Shown: positions 13,066 to 24,666, numbered from the stretch's first letter. The stretch is 64,000 bases of DNA from Blasia pusilla (GCA_050084515.1 CM114273.1:37510001-37574000), one strand, 5' to 3'. Notes: generated from the sequence alone by a model not told the origin. Made by a program: numbers and translations.

Positions 13066-13500
13066 TTAACATGTTCCATTCGGAAAGGATAAAAAATATA
13101 TATAGAAAAAGGATGGGAAACCCATCATGATACAAAAGAGGGGGCATGGAGACCCAAAAAATACCTGGAATGTCCTTAAGAGGCTGGAATCGGTCTCACC
13201 ATAAAGAAGGGGGTCTTCTTTCTTAACGACCAAAATCATCAATAGAGAATTGTGACTGCTACTAAGTGGGCCTCTAGCATTGGCGTCTTCAACCGCCCGA
13301 GCCCGCCGCAGAAGCCCATTTGCCTGGGCGCGTTGCAAAGCTATGGAGACTAGTTGCTTACAATAAAGTATCAAAGTGGCTAAGGACAATCCATTTCTCG
13401 ATTGGAAATGATGGGCGCAATCCGTAAGGAACGAGTCAAACCTCTCCTCCATCGCCCCGTACATCTCAATGGCTAAGGGGATTAATTGATGTCCGTCATG
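13066..13500 (-). pseudogene. 3' fragment of a non-LTR retrotransposon (LINE) ORF2
   Basis: On the minus strand an open frame from about 13500 to a stop at 13066 reads DGHQLIPLAIEMYGAMEERF, followed by FLTDCAHHF and then VSIALQRAQANGLLRRA. This arrangement resembles the last part of LINE reverse-transcriptase polyproteins, after the polymerase and thumb, as I remember it from plant and algal copies. No polymerase motif is present upstream, so this is a 5'-truncated copy. Its 3' tail (plus-strand 13111-13160) has relatives at 44214-44270 and 50137-50180. The LINE assignment is moderately sure; the clade is not determined. Confidence 0.55.
13111..13160 (-). repeat. Dispersed repeat, LINE 3'-tail-like, copy 1
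   Basis: The plus-strand core GATGGGAAACCCATCATGAT followed by ACAAAAGAGGGGG recurs in related form at 44214-44270 and 50137-50180. The small palindrome GATGGG/CCCATC is kept as GATGG/CCATC at the second site. In copy 1 it directly follows the LINE C-terminal coding fragment, which suggests a shared 3' UTR. Confidence 0.55.
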
Positions 13501-13520
13501 AAGTCGACTATAAATGTGGG

Positions 13521-15285
13521 TCTTTTAATCGCCGCCGCTGCTCCTTGCAGCAATCTCCCTTGTGCTACCACTTGCGTTCGCACCGCCTCCCGCGTAAGAT
13601 TCGTCATGGAGGACGTTTAGCCGCCGCGCACTCAGGTGGATATTCATTCATTCATCGGAGAACCTCCGGAGACTTGAGGCCTTGGATAGTTTTGGAAGAT
13701 TTTGAAGGAGAGTTTGAACCCACACTATTCCCCACCGGGATTTTTGGTCCATAATGGAGTCGGGAAGCTTACCTCGTGCCCATGTTCAGCGCTAATCAAC
13801 ATGCTTACAACTGCTACCGCTGATCCCACGCACAGTTGAGGCAAGCTGCATGGGAAGGAGAAAATGGCTAAAAAACTGAAATAATCCCTAAAGAAAGCTT
13901 AGGTTCAAGTCCGAAAATTGTTATAGGTCGTGTCTTTCGTTGAGGAGGGGTGGAGCGCCGCCAACGGATGGGAGGACCACGAACGATTCCAGGTTTTTCA
14001 TTGACTCACATCTCTAGTAGAAGCAGTGTTCAGTTTCCGTTCGGTCCGTGATGATCATGAATGTCTTCACAACTCGCAAGAGATCGAGCAGTTTATAGCT
14101 TCCGGGCGTTTTTCGACTTATCGTGTGGACGATACCAGAGAGTATTGATTAGCGCTGAACCCTATTGTAGAACGTAGACAACCGCGAGTCTAATCATATT
14201 GGAGATGATAGGTAGTCCCGGTTCGATTGGCATCTGAAATCAAATTAAATGCAATTTGAGCTTTAGTGACCATCGGAGTCGTGATTGTAGTCACCAAAGG
14301 TGAAATATCTCCGTTGAGATTTCCACAGCTTCAAAGAACAAGGTCAGGCCCTGTGCGATGGACCTCGATCTGGAAGAAGCTCAATCATCAAATAGCTCTC
14401 ACAGGTGCTCGCGCGCAAGACTATGTGTGGATTGCATTGCATTCCTTCCTCGGAATTCCTTCAGCCTTTAGACGGGATGACAGAAAGATTCCGAGGGCTG
14501 TTGCCCACGTACAAAGGGTTGAGACATCACCGCGTCAGTGTCACACTGAATTGAACTGTGAGTTCTTTGTTATATCTCCGTCCCGAAGACGAAATCGAGA
14601 GCGATTGGCGGCACTTGAGTATTCTCCGCAAATGGTACGTCAGTATCTTGAACATTCGAATTTCTGTTACTAGCCTACTCAGTTCAATACAAAGAAACGT
14701 TAGATCTTGACAACCGATGGTAGATCCTACCTTCGAGATGGCACTAATTTTGTTGTAGCTCTAACGCGCAGAATACTGGAAGCCCAGTGTCTGATTCCGT
14801 GCTGGCTCCTAACGGATCTCTTGCGACTCGTAAAGTTCAGACGAACGAAATGAATTTCCGAAATAACCACCTGGAGATCTCCATAGTGGATCATTTTCTT
14901 GAATTCGGCTCTTTGCTTCTACGCGGTTCAGCGAAGATCGGGGATGAGTCATGTGGCTCAGATCGAGAGCCCAATCTAACATGACGTGCTAGATGATGTG
15001 CCATTCAACTGCCCACTCAAGTCGTACTACGAGTCTCAGAATCGATGCTGACGCTGACGGGGTGCAAGAACTCTCTCTGGTGGACTGCCTCATGTGGCCG
15101 TCCAAATGATCCAGAACTCTTCTACTCGTCAGGAGATTCGGCGATTGGACTGAAATCTGAGTCGCACGTATGAACTCTAACGGCCCTCAAATCATCGTCT
15201 CATCATCATACTATTAACCGCGTAAGCTCATTGTGAATAACAAATGAGCTATGGTATTCCACGAAGAAAGTGCACGTCGGTTTTT
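13521..15285. other. Base-balanced spacer, no supported gene
   Basis: Frames at 13545-13754, 14266-14673 and 14787-14984 are open by chance-like lengths and show no recognisable domain. No convincing exon-intron pair was found. The block ends abruptly at the palindrome at 15286. Confidence 0.4.
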
Positions 15286-15324
15286 CTTTTAATTTTACCC
15301 TATACTATAGGGTAAAATTAAAAG
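15286..15324. repeat. Perfect 19-bp palindrome at a composition boundary
   Basis: Arms at 15286-15304 and 15306-15324 are exact reverse complements around one central base. The left arm begins CTTTTAATTTTACCC. It sits exactly where base-balanced DNA gives way to very AT-rich DNA, so it may mark the end of an inserted element. Confidence 0.9.
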
Positions 15325-17150
15325 GACTTTAATAATTAGGTTTTTACTTATTTATAATTATTTATTTATTGATTATTATTATTATTTCAAACATCTCTTT
15401 GAATTTTAATATTTTTCCTCATTTGGAATTTTATCACTATTTTTTCAAGATTCAGCCAACAAATTATGATAAACATTAATATTAAAAAATTATTTTTCCA
15501 GCCAAAATTAATTTTCCCTTAGGGAATAAATTAAAAGGATAATAAGACACTAATGGGACACAAATTATTCTTTAAAATAATGGTAGACATATTTTTTCTA
15601 TATTAATTTTAATTTTCAAGTTAGATGGGGAGAAAAAATTAATCCCTCTTTTGGGAAACATTCATCAAAATAAATGACTTTCTTTTACTTATTGAAGGAG
15701 GAGGCTTGGAAAAGCAATAATTTTTTTTCTATAATTAACAAAAGAAATTTTGATGTATCAAAAATTCTATCTTTCTTAAATTTTGTCATATTTTTCAAGA
15801 TTAAAAATTATTGAACGTATGTCCACTAATTTCATATTATCCTCGAGGACTTAACTCTTCATTGGATTACTTGTCCTTGTGCGAGCAAAGATAGGGGCAC
15901 CTTTATTAAAAAACGGCCAAATTTTGGAAGTATTGACCGCTAAGATAGGGATTTTTTTTTGCCAATTCCGCGTTGGTACGTAAGCAAGGGGTGACACAAT
16001 CCAAAATCCAAGTAGAAAAAAGTAAGGGGTACAAGTGACTAAATGCAGAAAAATATTATATTTTAGATATACATTTAATAAATAAATATTTCTATAATCC
16101 CAAAGGAAAAAAATACCTTCCTTAAAAAGTTAAATAACATTAATTTTTCCTTGGTTGAATATGTTAAAGTGCACACCTTGGTGTAATACATTCAAGTACA
16201 TAAAACTATATTTCTAGATATGCTTTGGGCAAGGCTTAGAGTGAAGTATCCGATGAGGTCATGTAGACACAACCTCATCATAATATCTCTAAAAATCTGA
16301 AACTTTGTGAGGGCATGTATATCTGCATCTTTATGATGATGGGATGTTTTCAGAGCCAAATGACGTCCCAAGAAAAATTTAAAATTCCAAACCCTACAAC
16401 ACAAAGGAAGATTTTGGAGACTTCTCATAAGCCAATTTTCATGATCTGAACCATTCAAATCCTTCCTGATTGAATGACACACCTCCTCCAAAATTCCCAT
16501 TTAGATCCAATGGTCTAATTTTATGTTACATCCCCTCCAAGATGGGACATGCATGCTTATAAGTCGGAGAGCACAACTTTCTCTTAGCTCATATTCTAGT
16601 GCTGAAACTTGGCATGGGCATGTGTTGGAGCATTTGAAAGCAAGATGGGAAGTTTCATATGTTTTGGACTTGGGAATATGGAATAAAAAACCAAAGATTA
16701 TATGTCTTTTGGGATTTTTATTTTGAAATTGCAACATGAAAATGAAGATCTGAACCGTCTAGTTCATGAGGAACAAGATGGATATCCAAAAAAAAAAACT
16801 TGGGAAGATCCAATGGTAAAAATGAAATGAGTTCATAGCAAATTGAGAAATTGTCTCAAGGGAAGAGAGTGGGCTGCTTTTACATGTAGAAGGGCTCTTA
16901 TATATCTCCAACGCCCCCTTGGTTTTGGAATTTTCAGGACCATTGGATCAGGATTATCCTAGGTCTGTGAGCCGTAGGATGGCCCTGATTTGATCATGGC
17001 CTTTAGATCTGGCCAAGCCCTAGGATCACTCCCTCCGAGGGACTTTTAGCCACCCGATCAAGCAGGGCTAATGAGGGCCCTTGATTTTTTCTGAGGAGGC
17101 GGGGGGGGGCGGAAAGAGTAGTCGGACCCCAATGCCATTCTCTCCCTGAT
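15325..17150. other. AT-rich spacer, no supported gene
   Basis: The first 850 bases are A/T runs. Frames at 16192-16500 and 16501-16737 (minus) match nothing I recognise and have no start or splice context. The segment at about 16900-17100 becomes richer in C and G and ends in a run of ten G at about 17102-17111. Confidence 0.5.
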
Positions 17151-17424
17151 TTTTTGAGTTGGAAGAGGTGAGAGTTCTCTTTGAAGGCGAAGGCCTAGCC
17201 CTTTGGAAAGATTTCCTCCTTTCATATGCTGCTTGTGATTGTGAGAACACTCTCCCCCCTTCAGGTCTATTGAAGCTCAAGGAGATCTCAGGCACTTGGT
17301 TCTATCCGAGGTTCCTTCATATTTTTCTGCAGATTCCAAGCTCACACTTTGGGGGCTGGTGGTGGTGGGAGCTCTCGGATACTTGCTGCATAGTCCAAGC
17401 TCCTTCTGCCTCTGCTATTGCTCC

Positions 17425-17815
17425 TGCTCTTTGCTCGGTTGTTGTTGTTGTTGTTGCTAAAGCTCTTGCTGCAAAACAGGTATTGTCCTCACTCCCTATT
17501 GTATCCCAGGCAGCCTCCGACTTGCTCACTCTTGCGAATCCTCCAGTTGCTGCATTGCCACTTGTGCAATGGCCCTTACTCACTCCTACTATTGTTTTTG
17601 CAATAGCTTTTGCAGGTTCCATGCTCGTACTCCTCTTTAGATGCTGCAGGTTCCATCCTCGAACCATACTTCAGTTCCTGCATTGTCACCTGCTGCAACG
17701 CTTGGTCACTATAGTATTGCTGTTGTTGTTGCTGCTGCTCCAAGATGAAGTAGGGGTGGTGGTTGTTGTAGAGGCTTCTTCAACCTCGGACTCACAAAGT
17801 TGTTGCTGTCATTTC
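17425..17815. repeat. GTT/CTG trinucleotide-rich low-complexity region
   Basis: Runs of GTTGTTGTTGTTGTTG at about 17436-17455, and of CTG and GTT triplets at about 17720-17775, create a 221-codon frame (17159-17824). That frame is largely Val, Leu, Ala and Cys. The composition follows from the repeats and shows no domain, so I treat it as noncoding low-complexity DNA. Confidence 0.6.
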
Positions 17816-17873
17816 TCCATGTAGGGTATTCTCTCTCTCCTCTCCCTCTTCCCCTAGATTGTATTTGAAGGGG

Positions 17874-18243
17874 CTTCTGTCATAAGACAGAAACCTTAGG
17901 GGGGATCCCCCCCCCTCTACCTCAAATTCTCCTCCCCCCTGCTTCTAAGGTTTCTCTCTTATGACAAAAACCTCAAGGGGGATCCCTATCCATCCCCCTC
18001 TCCCACGTTTCTGTCATAAGATAGAAAACTAGGAGAGGGGGGTGTCCCAGTTTATGTTTGTCTCTTATTGCTCTTTCCCTGAATTGGATCCCCCCTCCCC
18101 CTCCCCCTATTCCTGGTTTCTGTTATAAGACAGAAACCAGGAATTGGGGAGAGAGGGGGGATCACTACCTCTCCCTCACTCTCTCCCTAAAATTTTTCTA
18201 CCCTCTCTCCCGTCTCTCACGTTTTTGTCATAAGACAGAAACC
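17874..18243. repeat. Minisatellite of five hairpin-forming units
   Basis: Five copies of a near-palindrome, TTTCTGTCATAAGACAGAAA, lie at 17874-17895, 17951-17972, 18007-18029, 18115-18138 and 18221-18243. They are separated by C-rich and G-rich spacers with GGGGGATCCCC-like sequence. Copies 1, 4 and 5 keep arms able to pair around ATAA. Copies 2 and 3 carry changes. Spacing is about 77, 56, 108 and 106 bases, so the array is irregular. Confidence 0.85.
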
Positions 18244-18411
18244 GGATAGAGGGGACAGAGGGTGGATCATTTTTTATCCCTTTCACTCCCTCTCCTTGAA
18301 GTGTTCAGCCCCTCTACCTCACCCTCTCCCTAAATTTTTTCCACCCTACCCTTAAACCCAACCTACCCCTCCCTCACTCCCTAACTTATCCTTGGTTGTG
18401 GCACTTATGAA

Positions 18412-18948
18412 TTGCATATGAATGTGAACTCATTTGCGTTGATCTTTTACTCAGACATGGTAAGACAGACTGATAGCAGCTCCTACAAGACCCGACACCC
18501 TTCACACAATTTCTATTTCCAGGCAAGGCTTCAAGCCTTGCCCTTTGATGTGAAGACGGCGATCTTCATTAAAGTCGGGCCCATCTCCTTGTTCAAGTGC
18601 ATAGTTGCATTGTCACTTGTGTGTCAGTTGAAGATTTGTGGTTATGCAGCCATGCAGTATTGGGAATGGGACCTTGTGTAGAGGACTGCATACTAGGGGT
18701 TTCATGAACAAAGGCATCAGTTATATGTGAAGATGGCCGATTTTGTGTTGTTGCACGAGAATCGTTACTCCATTTTGGCGTGGTTGATGTTGGGAGTGGA
18801 AGATTGGATTGTAGTCCACATTTGCCATGACGAGAATGGGTTTTTGGTTGCTGAGGATAGCTCCTCTCATATGAAGAAAGCTGTAGCTATGATCCACGAG
18901 GCCATTACCTTCTCTGGTCGTATTGTGTCGTGTGCGCCTCCGATTTGA
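18412..18948 (+). other. Two adjacent unrecognised frames upstream of the transposase-like gene
   Basis: Frames at 18412-18681 and 18727-18948 follow each other on the same strand as the transposase-like gene. The second reads smoothly (VKMADFVLLHENRYSILAW near its start) and looks protein-like, with decayed continuation beyond its stop. I do not recognise either. They may be remnants of another gene of the same element or an unrelated pseudogene. Confidence 0.25.
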
Positions 18949-19418
18949 GTATTGCTACATGCCGGAGGGATTCCTGCCACCTGCAAGAATTTGCTTGGCT
19001 AGACTGTATCCTAGGCAGCGGTTGAGAGGAGGTTTTTGGCCATGTTGTAGTTGGGTGTGTTGTGGGCCTGTGTGGTGGAGGATGGGTTGGCGCCATAATG
19101 TGATTCATAGATGAGTAGGGTTTTTCCAATGGCTGTTATGAGGCCTCTAATTTTGTGGGGAATGACTAACTTTTGCACTCGAGGACACTAATTTAGGCTT
19201 ATGGCGGAGAAGGTGATTGACGCGGAGTATGTACGGGGTGATCATCTAACACCCATGGGGGTTTTTTGGGGACTATGATCATCCCTCGTGTAAATTTTGT
19301 ATAGTTTGTGTATGTGTTTGATTCATTCTTGTGATTGCAATGGATGTTTCGCACTAACATCATGTGAGTGGATCTGTCCTAACCTTCACCTCTCTCTTTG
19401 TGAATGTAATGTGACAAC

Positions 19419-20027
19419 TTGTACTCTATTGCAGTATTGCTCACAATGTCACTCAAAAGTAAGCTCCTTTATTTACCAGTGATTGGGGTTGACAAAACAA
19501 AACCACTAATGATATATGCCTATAAGGATGAGGAAACCTTAGAGAACATGAGGGATAAACTTAACAAATCAAAGAAGTGGAAAGATGTTGAGTTCAGTTT
19601 TTGGGATAAGAGAATACGTGGAATTGTAGATAAGGACATGGAAGAGTGTAATATGCTAGAGGATATGGGAGAGGATGTTTATTTGATAGATAGTAGGTCT
19701 GACAGGGGTACATTTTATGAAAAGGAGGAGGGAGGGAAAAACAATAGGGAACTCACCATAGAGCCTAACTCATTCATTTCAAGCCTTTCAAATAATGAAG
19801 ACATGACTCCTAATTGCATAGATATCGTAGACCTATCGGTAGAGGCCAGTTCTAGGGGATCTAACACTACTCCATCCCCATGTGGGCCCAATCCCAATTC
19901 AGGAGAAGGAGGGGATAGTTCGATCTCTGGTTTGGTAGGTGGGAGCTCATATCAATCCCTTGATATTGCTGATGTGAGGGGTACATGGGGTTCAGCGTTG
20001 ATGAAACCCTTCTACAAGTCGTACTAG
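19419..20027 (+). pseudogene. Unrecognised N-terminal frame of the transposase-like gene
   Basis: A 202-codon frame runs from 19419. A more natural start is the ATG at 19446 (MSLKSKLLYLPVIGVDKTKP). It has a charged first half and a Ser/Gly/Pro-rich tail and ends at a stop at 20025-20027. It lies directly upstream of, and in the same direction as, the decayed gene at 20290-24262. A low-complexity linker is common between the start and the DNA-binding part of such proteins. No domain is identified. It could also be a separate ORF of the same element. Confidence 0.4.
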
Positions 20028-20289
20028 AAAAGTAAGACCAGGGGATTAGATAGGTAGATAAGTAAGACCTAGAATTAGACCACCATAGATGGTATGTGCG
20101 GACCTTTGATAAACATGGGGAACCTTAGGGTAGATTTGTCTACGAGGAGTGTGTTGAAGAGTATGGCACCGCAGATAGCTCTGAGGACAAGAAAAGCATA
20201 GATGATACATTCAATAATTGGAGAAAGAATATTCTAATAGTTCAGCATGAGAGATGGTGGGCAGAGAGAAATAACTTACCTGTCACAAA

Positions 20290-23200
20290 GAGACCAAGTT
20301 TGAAATGCGCAGGCCTCAACTTGTGGATCCAAGACTTGCAGTGGAGGAAGGGCTAAGAATCATGGAGGAGGTGAACTCGACCTCGGGTTTAGAGAAATCA
20401 CCTTATATCCATTGGAGTGGAGACCTTGCTGTAGAGCCAATTGTGGCTTTCAAGTTTAAAGCTTAGTATGTGTATTGTAAAGATACCATCCACTTAGCCC
20501 CTGCGCATAAGAACTTGAAGACAAACCTAGAGCATCACTTGACAAGCAAGTTCCATCTCAGAGGTGTGGAATTGAGTAGAGAAAATGCTTATGCACCTCT
20601 AAGGATTGGAAAGGCAGGAAGACCTACAAAGCCTTACGATAGAGACACTAAGCCCAACAATGCCCTTGAGAGGTGGTTCATGAAGTGTTCTCGGCCTAGG
20701 GGGTCTCAACATGGTGGAGGTTCTGAAGGTGAGGCTTCGCATACTGAAAACCTTTCCGACTTTCCGTTATCTTAATTGTGTTGGGGTTATTGGAGAGACA
20801 CTGTGGAGGTCTCTAGGATTGAGAAAAAAGTTAAGGCAATATTGCATGATTACAAGGGAGGCAAAACATGGGAACCAGATGCTAGATTAGGAAGAGGGTG
20901 TTCAATCCCACATCTGAGTGTTGGGTGGACATAAAGGGTTTGTTCAGATCAATTAATTGTGTGTATGTTAGTAGATTACGAGGTGGTTTGAAGCACCTCA
21001 CTTGTGATGAGTGCTTCAAGCAGACTAAAGAGGGGGATTTCAGGATGAGAGTTGACAGAGAAGACAAGACTGAGACTCAGAGAGGGACAAGATCGACCTT
21101 GATGGGCATAAGATTGGACTATCTCATTAAACCTGAGCTACGGTTGCAAGCTCGCACTTATGCTCGTGAGAGGAGAACATTGCGCTTGATCAATTTTGGT
21201 TTGAGAAAGAAGGTATGTGCACTCCAGACAAAGAAACATAAAGTAGACTTCTTGTTAGATTGGGCAGGCGATGAGAATAATTTGCTTTCTTTCCTTCGAA
21301 ACATTATAGTGGCACATAGGAGTGGATCCTTTGGAGGACAAGAATCCCTTTGGGACTATCTCCAAGATCTAGGAAAAAATCTGAATAGGAAAGAGAAGGG
21401 GAATAAATTTTCAAAAAGGACAAAAGCCATTGCCCAAGCACTTTTGCAATTTGGCGGTCGACCTGTAGCAAAATGCCTAGCGTTGAACCTTATGGGCCCA
21501 ACTTTAAGTACATTATAAAGAGAAAGAATAAAGTTTTTTTCCCTTTTGATGCGGCATTATATTAGAGGTGTTTAAAGAAGTGGGACGGATACTGACTGCA
21601 GCACAGGAGAGAAATGGCATCATTGGGGATGTCCTTGTGGTGTTTGCTGAAAACGAAACCAGGGTGAAAGGTCGTGTGAGGTATTTTCTTAAACACATGC
21701 TCCTTTACATTGAACTATTTGATGTCTTGAATGGTAGAGCATACCTTGTTTTTGAATTTGCTTTGTACGGCCTTTTGAAGATAATCTCTGGTTTCTTTTT
21801 CTCCTTGTGGCAGGTGGGAATCAAAATGAGATACTATGTTGGGTTTTTGTGGTCCTTGTGAAAACCATCAATGTAGTTTAAGCTTGGAAATTTTGGTTGG
21901 AGAGGGAGATGAGGGATATGAGAAAATCATGTCCACATTTGAGAGTCATATAATCCGTGTTTATGCTCGTGTAATTGTTGTAAGCCCTCTACATGAGAAA
22001 CTTCCCAAACTAGTTATTGTGCCACCTGCACATGTAATGGGTTTACATCAGATTGGGTAAGGGCTCAGTGGGAGGATATGAAAACCATGTGGGATGCATA
22101 TTGTAAGGAATCGGTAGGCCCTGTTATTGGGAATGTTTCTGATGGTGATGCACGAAGGCATAAGCTTATGCTTGAAGATTATATGGATAGAGGACCATAT
22201 GGGGATCACCCTCGTAAGGGTCTGAATTGGGCAGGGTGAGGATTCACAGTATATGAATATCCTAATGGGGATCATGGAGGGTTTGGTGATCAAGATCTTC
22301 CTCATTGTGGGAAAAAATTGTTGAACCCATTAGATAGAGCAAACCATCCAATTATGTTAGGTCCTTACATAGCGTCTTTAGAACACATACAACTAGTGTA
22401 CAACCTTTATCCTAACAAGCAACATCATCTAACATTTGATGATACAAAAAGAAGGGACAGACAGAATTGGGCCTCTACACAGAGACTTGCAAGTATAGGA
22501 GTGCAAGCTTGTCTTCATGACTTGCAAACACGTGATGATGCTCTGCATGAGAGAACTTTGGGTATATAGGTACACCTATCAATCTCTGCTGATTACATTG
22601 ATGTTTTTTTTCCCATGATTGTGTGAAACATGATTCGTGGACTCGAATCATGCTTTGTTCAAAAATCACATCATTCCTACGACTATGGAGGTTGTGGTTG
22701 AAGTTACGTAGTGATACATATTCTAAAAAGAACATGATTATTCTGCAAGCCTTTCATGATGTGAATATGTCATGTCACTATGTTGTGAAATTGATTTGCC
22801 TCTTTAGAGACAAATATCCCTTGCTTCTTGTTCCTCTTCATCTAACAGGATCAGATTGTTGTGAAATCTTATTTTCTAAAGTTGGAGGGATGGCGGGTCA
22901 TGAGCGGAATTATGATTTTGGAGTTCTTATGGATTCAGTCTCAGGTTTAAAGAGAATTGTTGCATTAGAGTATGGTGTAGAAGGGTTGAAATTAGGAAGG
23001 GCTCACAAGAAAATGGAGCATATTTGGCATGACTTACATCCTCTCATTCCATGCCAGTTACCAATGATTTTGGAGGATTACAAAAGTATTGCCACATATG
23101 AACTTGCTGTGGACGCCTTGAAGCCGGGTTTGTGGGAGGCTCAAAATCTTTGCATAAGATAAGAGATGAATCCACATACATCACAGATTGATACAAGGTA

Positions 23201-24262
23201 GTGGAATACACCTTGGGTGATAGAAACTCAAATCTAGAAGAAAGATGTCATTTCCATCTTGAACATGGAAATTGATCTTGATGAAGAGGCGGAACCAGAA
23301 GACAAAGTTACACCTCTTCGGGATTTAGACCTTGGGAGACCAAGCTTTCCTCCTCTGACTCAAGATGGAAATGGAGACGACTTGGACCTTGTTGATAATG
23401 CATTGTGGAACACGAGTGATACTAGTCCTACTTTTCTTGGAGATGATGATATGCTAGATGATGGATTGAATAATATAGATGTTGTTGGGAATGAAGTTGG
23501 TCATGTTTTTGAGGAATTCATGCTTCGTAATTTCATTGTAGGTAGGAGAGAATCAACAAAACAACTCCTATAGTTACATTTGAGGGGAGTCAGATATACA
23601 AGTCTAGTCTTATTAGCCTAGTTGTGGGAAATCCTTCTCTTTCAAAAGATAGATTGAAAAGGGTGGAGCATATAGGGGAGGTGAGGGAATCTATTTATTG
23701 GAATATTTTCATGGAGAATAGAGATGATAAAAGTGAGAAGATTATTCTCCATATTGGTTCTGATATTGTTGTTGTATTTGCATCAGGTCCAACTATTCTT
23801 CAACCATGAAGGTCCACTTGAGCATCATTGGCTACAAACAAAGGGAGAGGAAAAGGAAAAGGGAAGACATCAAGGCCTAGAGACATTAACAAGGCATCTA
23901 TTTTGAGTGGATGTGATCAAATCATTTGGATAGGAAGAGTTCAGAAAATTAGGAGGAAATATGGAGCCAAGTTTGCTCGATCTAGACATGAAGTGGATTT
24001 GTTAGATAGACATGTCCCTCTGAATGAAGATGGCCAATCTGTATGCCAAGTCATGTGTAATTGGTATAAGTCAGTAGGCAATAGCAAGAATAGGTTTCAA
24101 TATAATGAGGTAGATACTAGATGGATTGATATTGAGATGGTAGTGAGCTTGGTGACCATGCAAGTTACAAGCGAGGGTCTGGTCAAGACATGGACTTTAG
24201 ATGAGAATGATAGAAAGGCCCTTGATAGATTTTTAGAGGAGAACCATACCTTGAGGACATGA
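20290..24262 (+). pseudogene. Decayed large transposase-like gene of unassigned family
   Basis: One long protein of about 1,200 codons can be followed through frameshifts, stops and at least one intron. In order it shows a Cys/His finger-like segment (YCKDTIHLAPAHKNLKTNLE, then HLTSKFH) at 20470-20570, and CWGYWRDTVE with HDYKGGKTW at 20779-20875. GLKHLTCDECFKQ starts at 20985. FAENETRVKGRV is at 21643-21678, GFCGPCENH near 21840, and VSDGDARRHKLML at 22135-22173. DQDLPHCGKKLLNPLDR starts at 22288 and LTGSDCCEILFSKVGG at 22842. An acidic tail starts at 23259, and a Lys/Arg-rich C-terminal part ends at 24262. The order of acidic motifs parallels RNase-H-fold transposases of the P-element/THAP9 type. 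That parallel is inference. Similar hypothetical proteins in bryophytes and algae are from memory. It is clearly inactive here. Confidence 0.7.
21681..21813 (+). other. Intron inside the transposase-like gene
   Basis: The coding text stops making sense at GTGAG|GTATTT and resumes after CTTGTGGCAG at 21814. The resumed frame reads RWESK, stop, DTMLGFCGPCENH. The 133-nt interval has a GT donor, a pyrimidine-rich stretch and an AG acceptor. Its presence shows the copy is not derived from spliced mRNA. Confidence 0.7.
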
Positions 24263-24497
24263 AGTCCACCCTGTTCATTCTTTGCAGATTCTTCTATTGT
24301 GATTCAATATTAAGACATGTGATCATGTTATGAATTCACGCAGATGAAATTGTAATATGCAATCTTCATTGCAGGAATTTTTTTTTGGATTACTTAAGTT
24401 TATTTTTCAGGCAAGGGGCTAGAATATTCAAAGGTCACTTCTAAGAAAGGGCCTTTAATATCATGCTACGGATGTAAGAAGGGGCTTTAATATTAGC

Positions 24498-24523
24498 GGG
24501 GGGTGGGGGGAAGGGGAGTAGGG
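24498..24523 (+). other. Potential G-quadruplex tract
   Basis: Four G tracts of six, six, four and three bases are separated by loops of one, two and four bases. This meets the usual pattern for a G-quadruplex on the plus strand. It lies about 240 bases after the transposase-like gene. Confidence 0.7.
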
Positions 24524-24637
24524 ATGGATTAATAGGGTTTCGCACGCACATGATATAGAATATTTATGTATAGTGAAGTCCCCGAGATATTATCATCTTC
24601 CATATGTCACTCGTGTCATTCCCAATCATCTCTCTCG

Positions 24638-24666
24638 GTGCATCGTACGGGCAAAAAATTACTTGT
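24638..24666 (+). mobile_element. Helitron-like 3' terminus, degenerate
   Basis: GTGCATCGTACGGGC followed by an A-rich spacer and ACTTGT resembles the 3' hairpin and end seen in the intact Helitron at 58327-61102. The stem pairs through one G-T wobble. The terminal CTRR is not preserved. No matching 5' end was located. Confidence 0.4.

Noticed and set aside
17159-17824. 221-codon open frame, one of the longest in the window
   Set aside because: It is rich in Val, Leu, Ala and Cys because of GTT and CTG triplet runs, shows no domain, and overlaps a minus-strand frame of similar quality.
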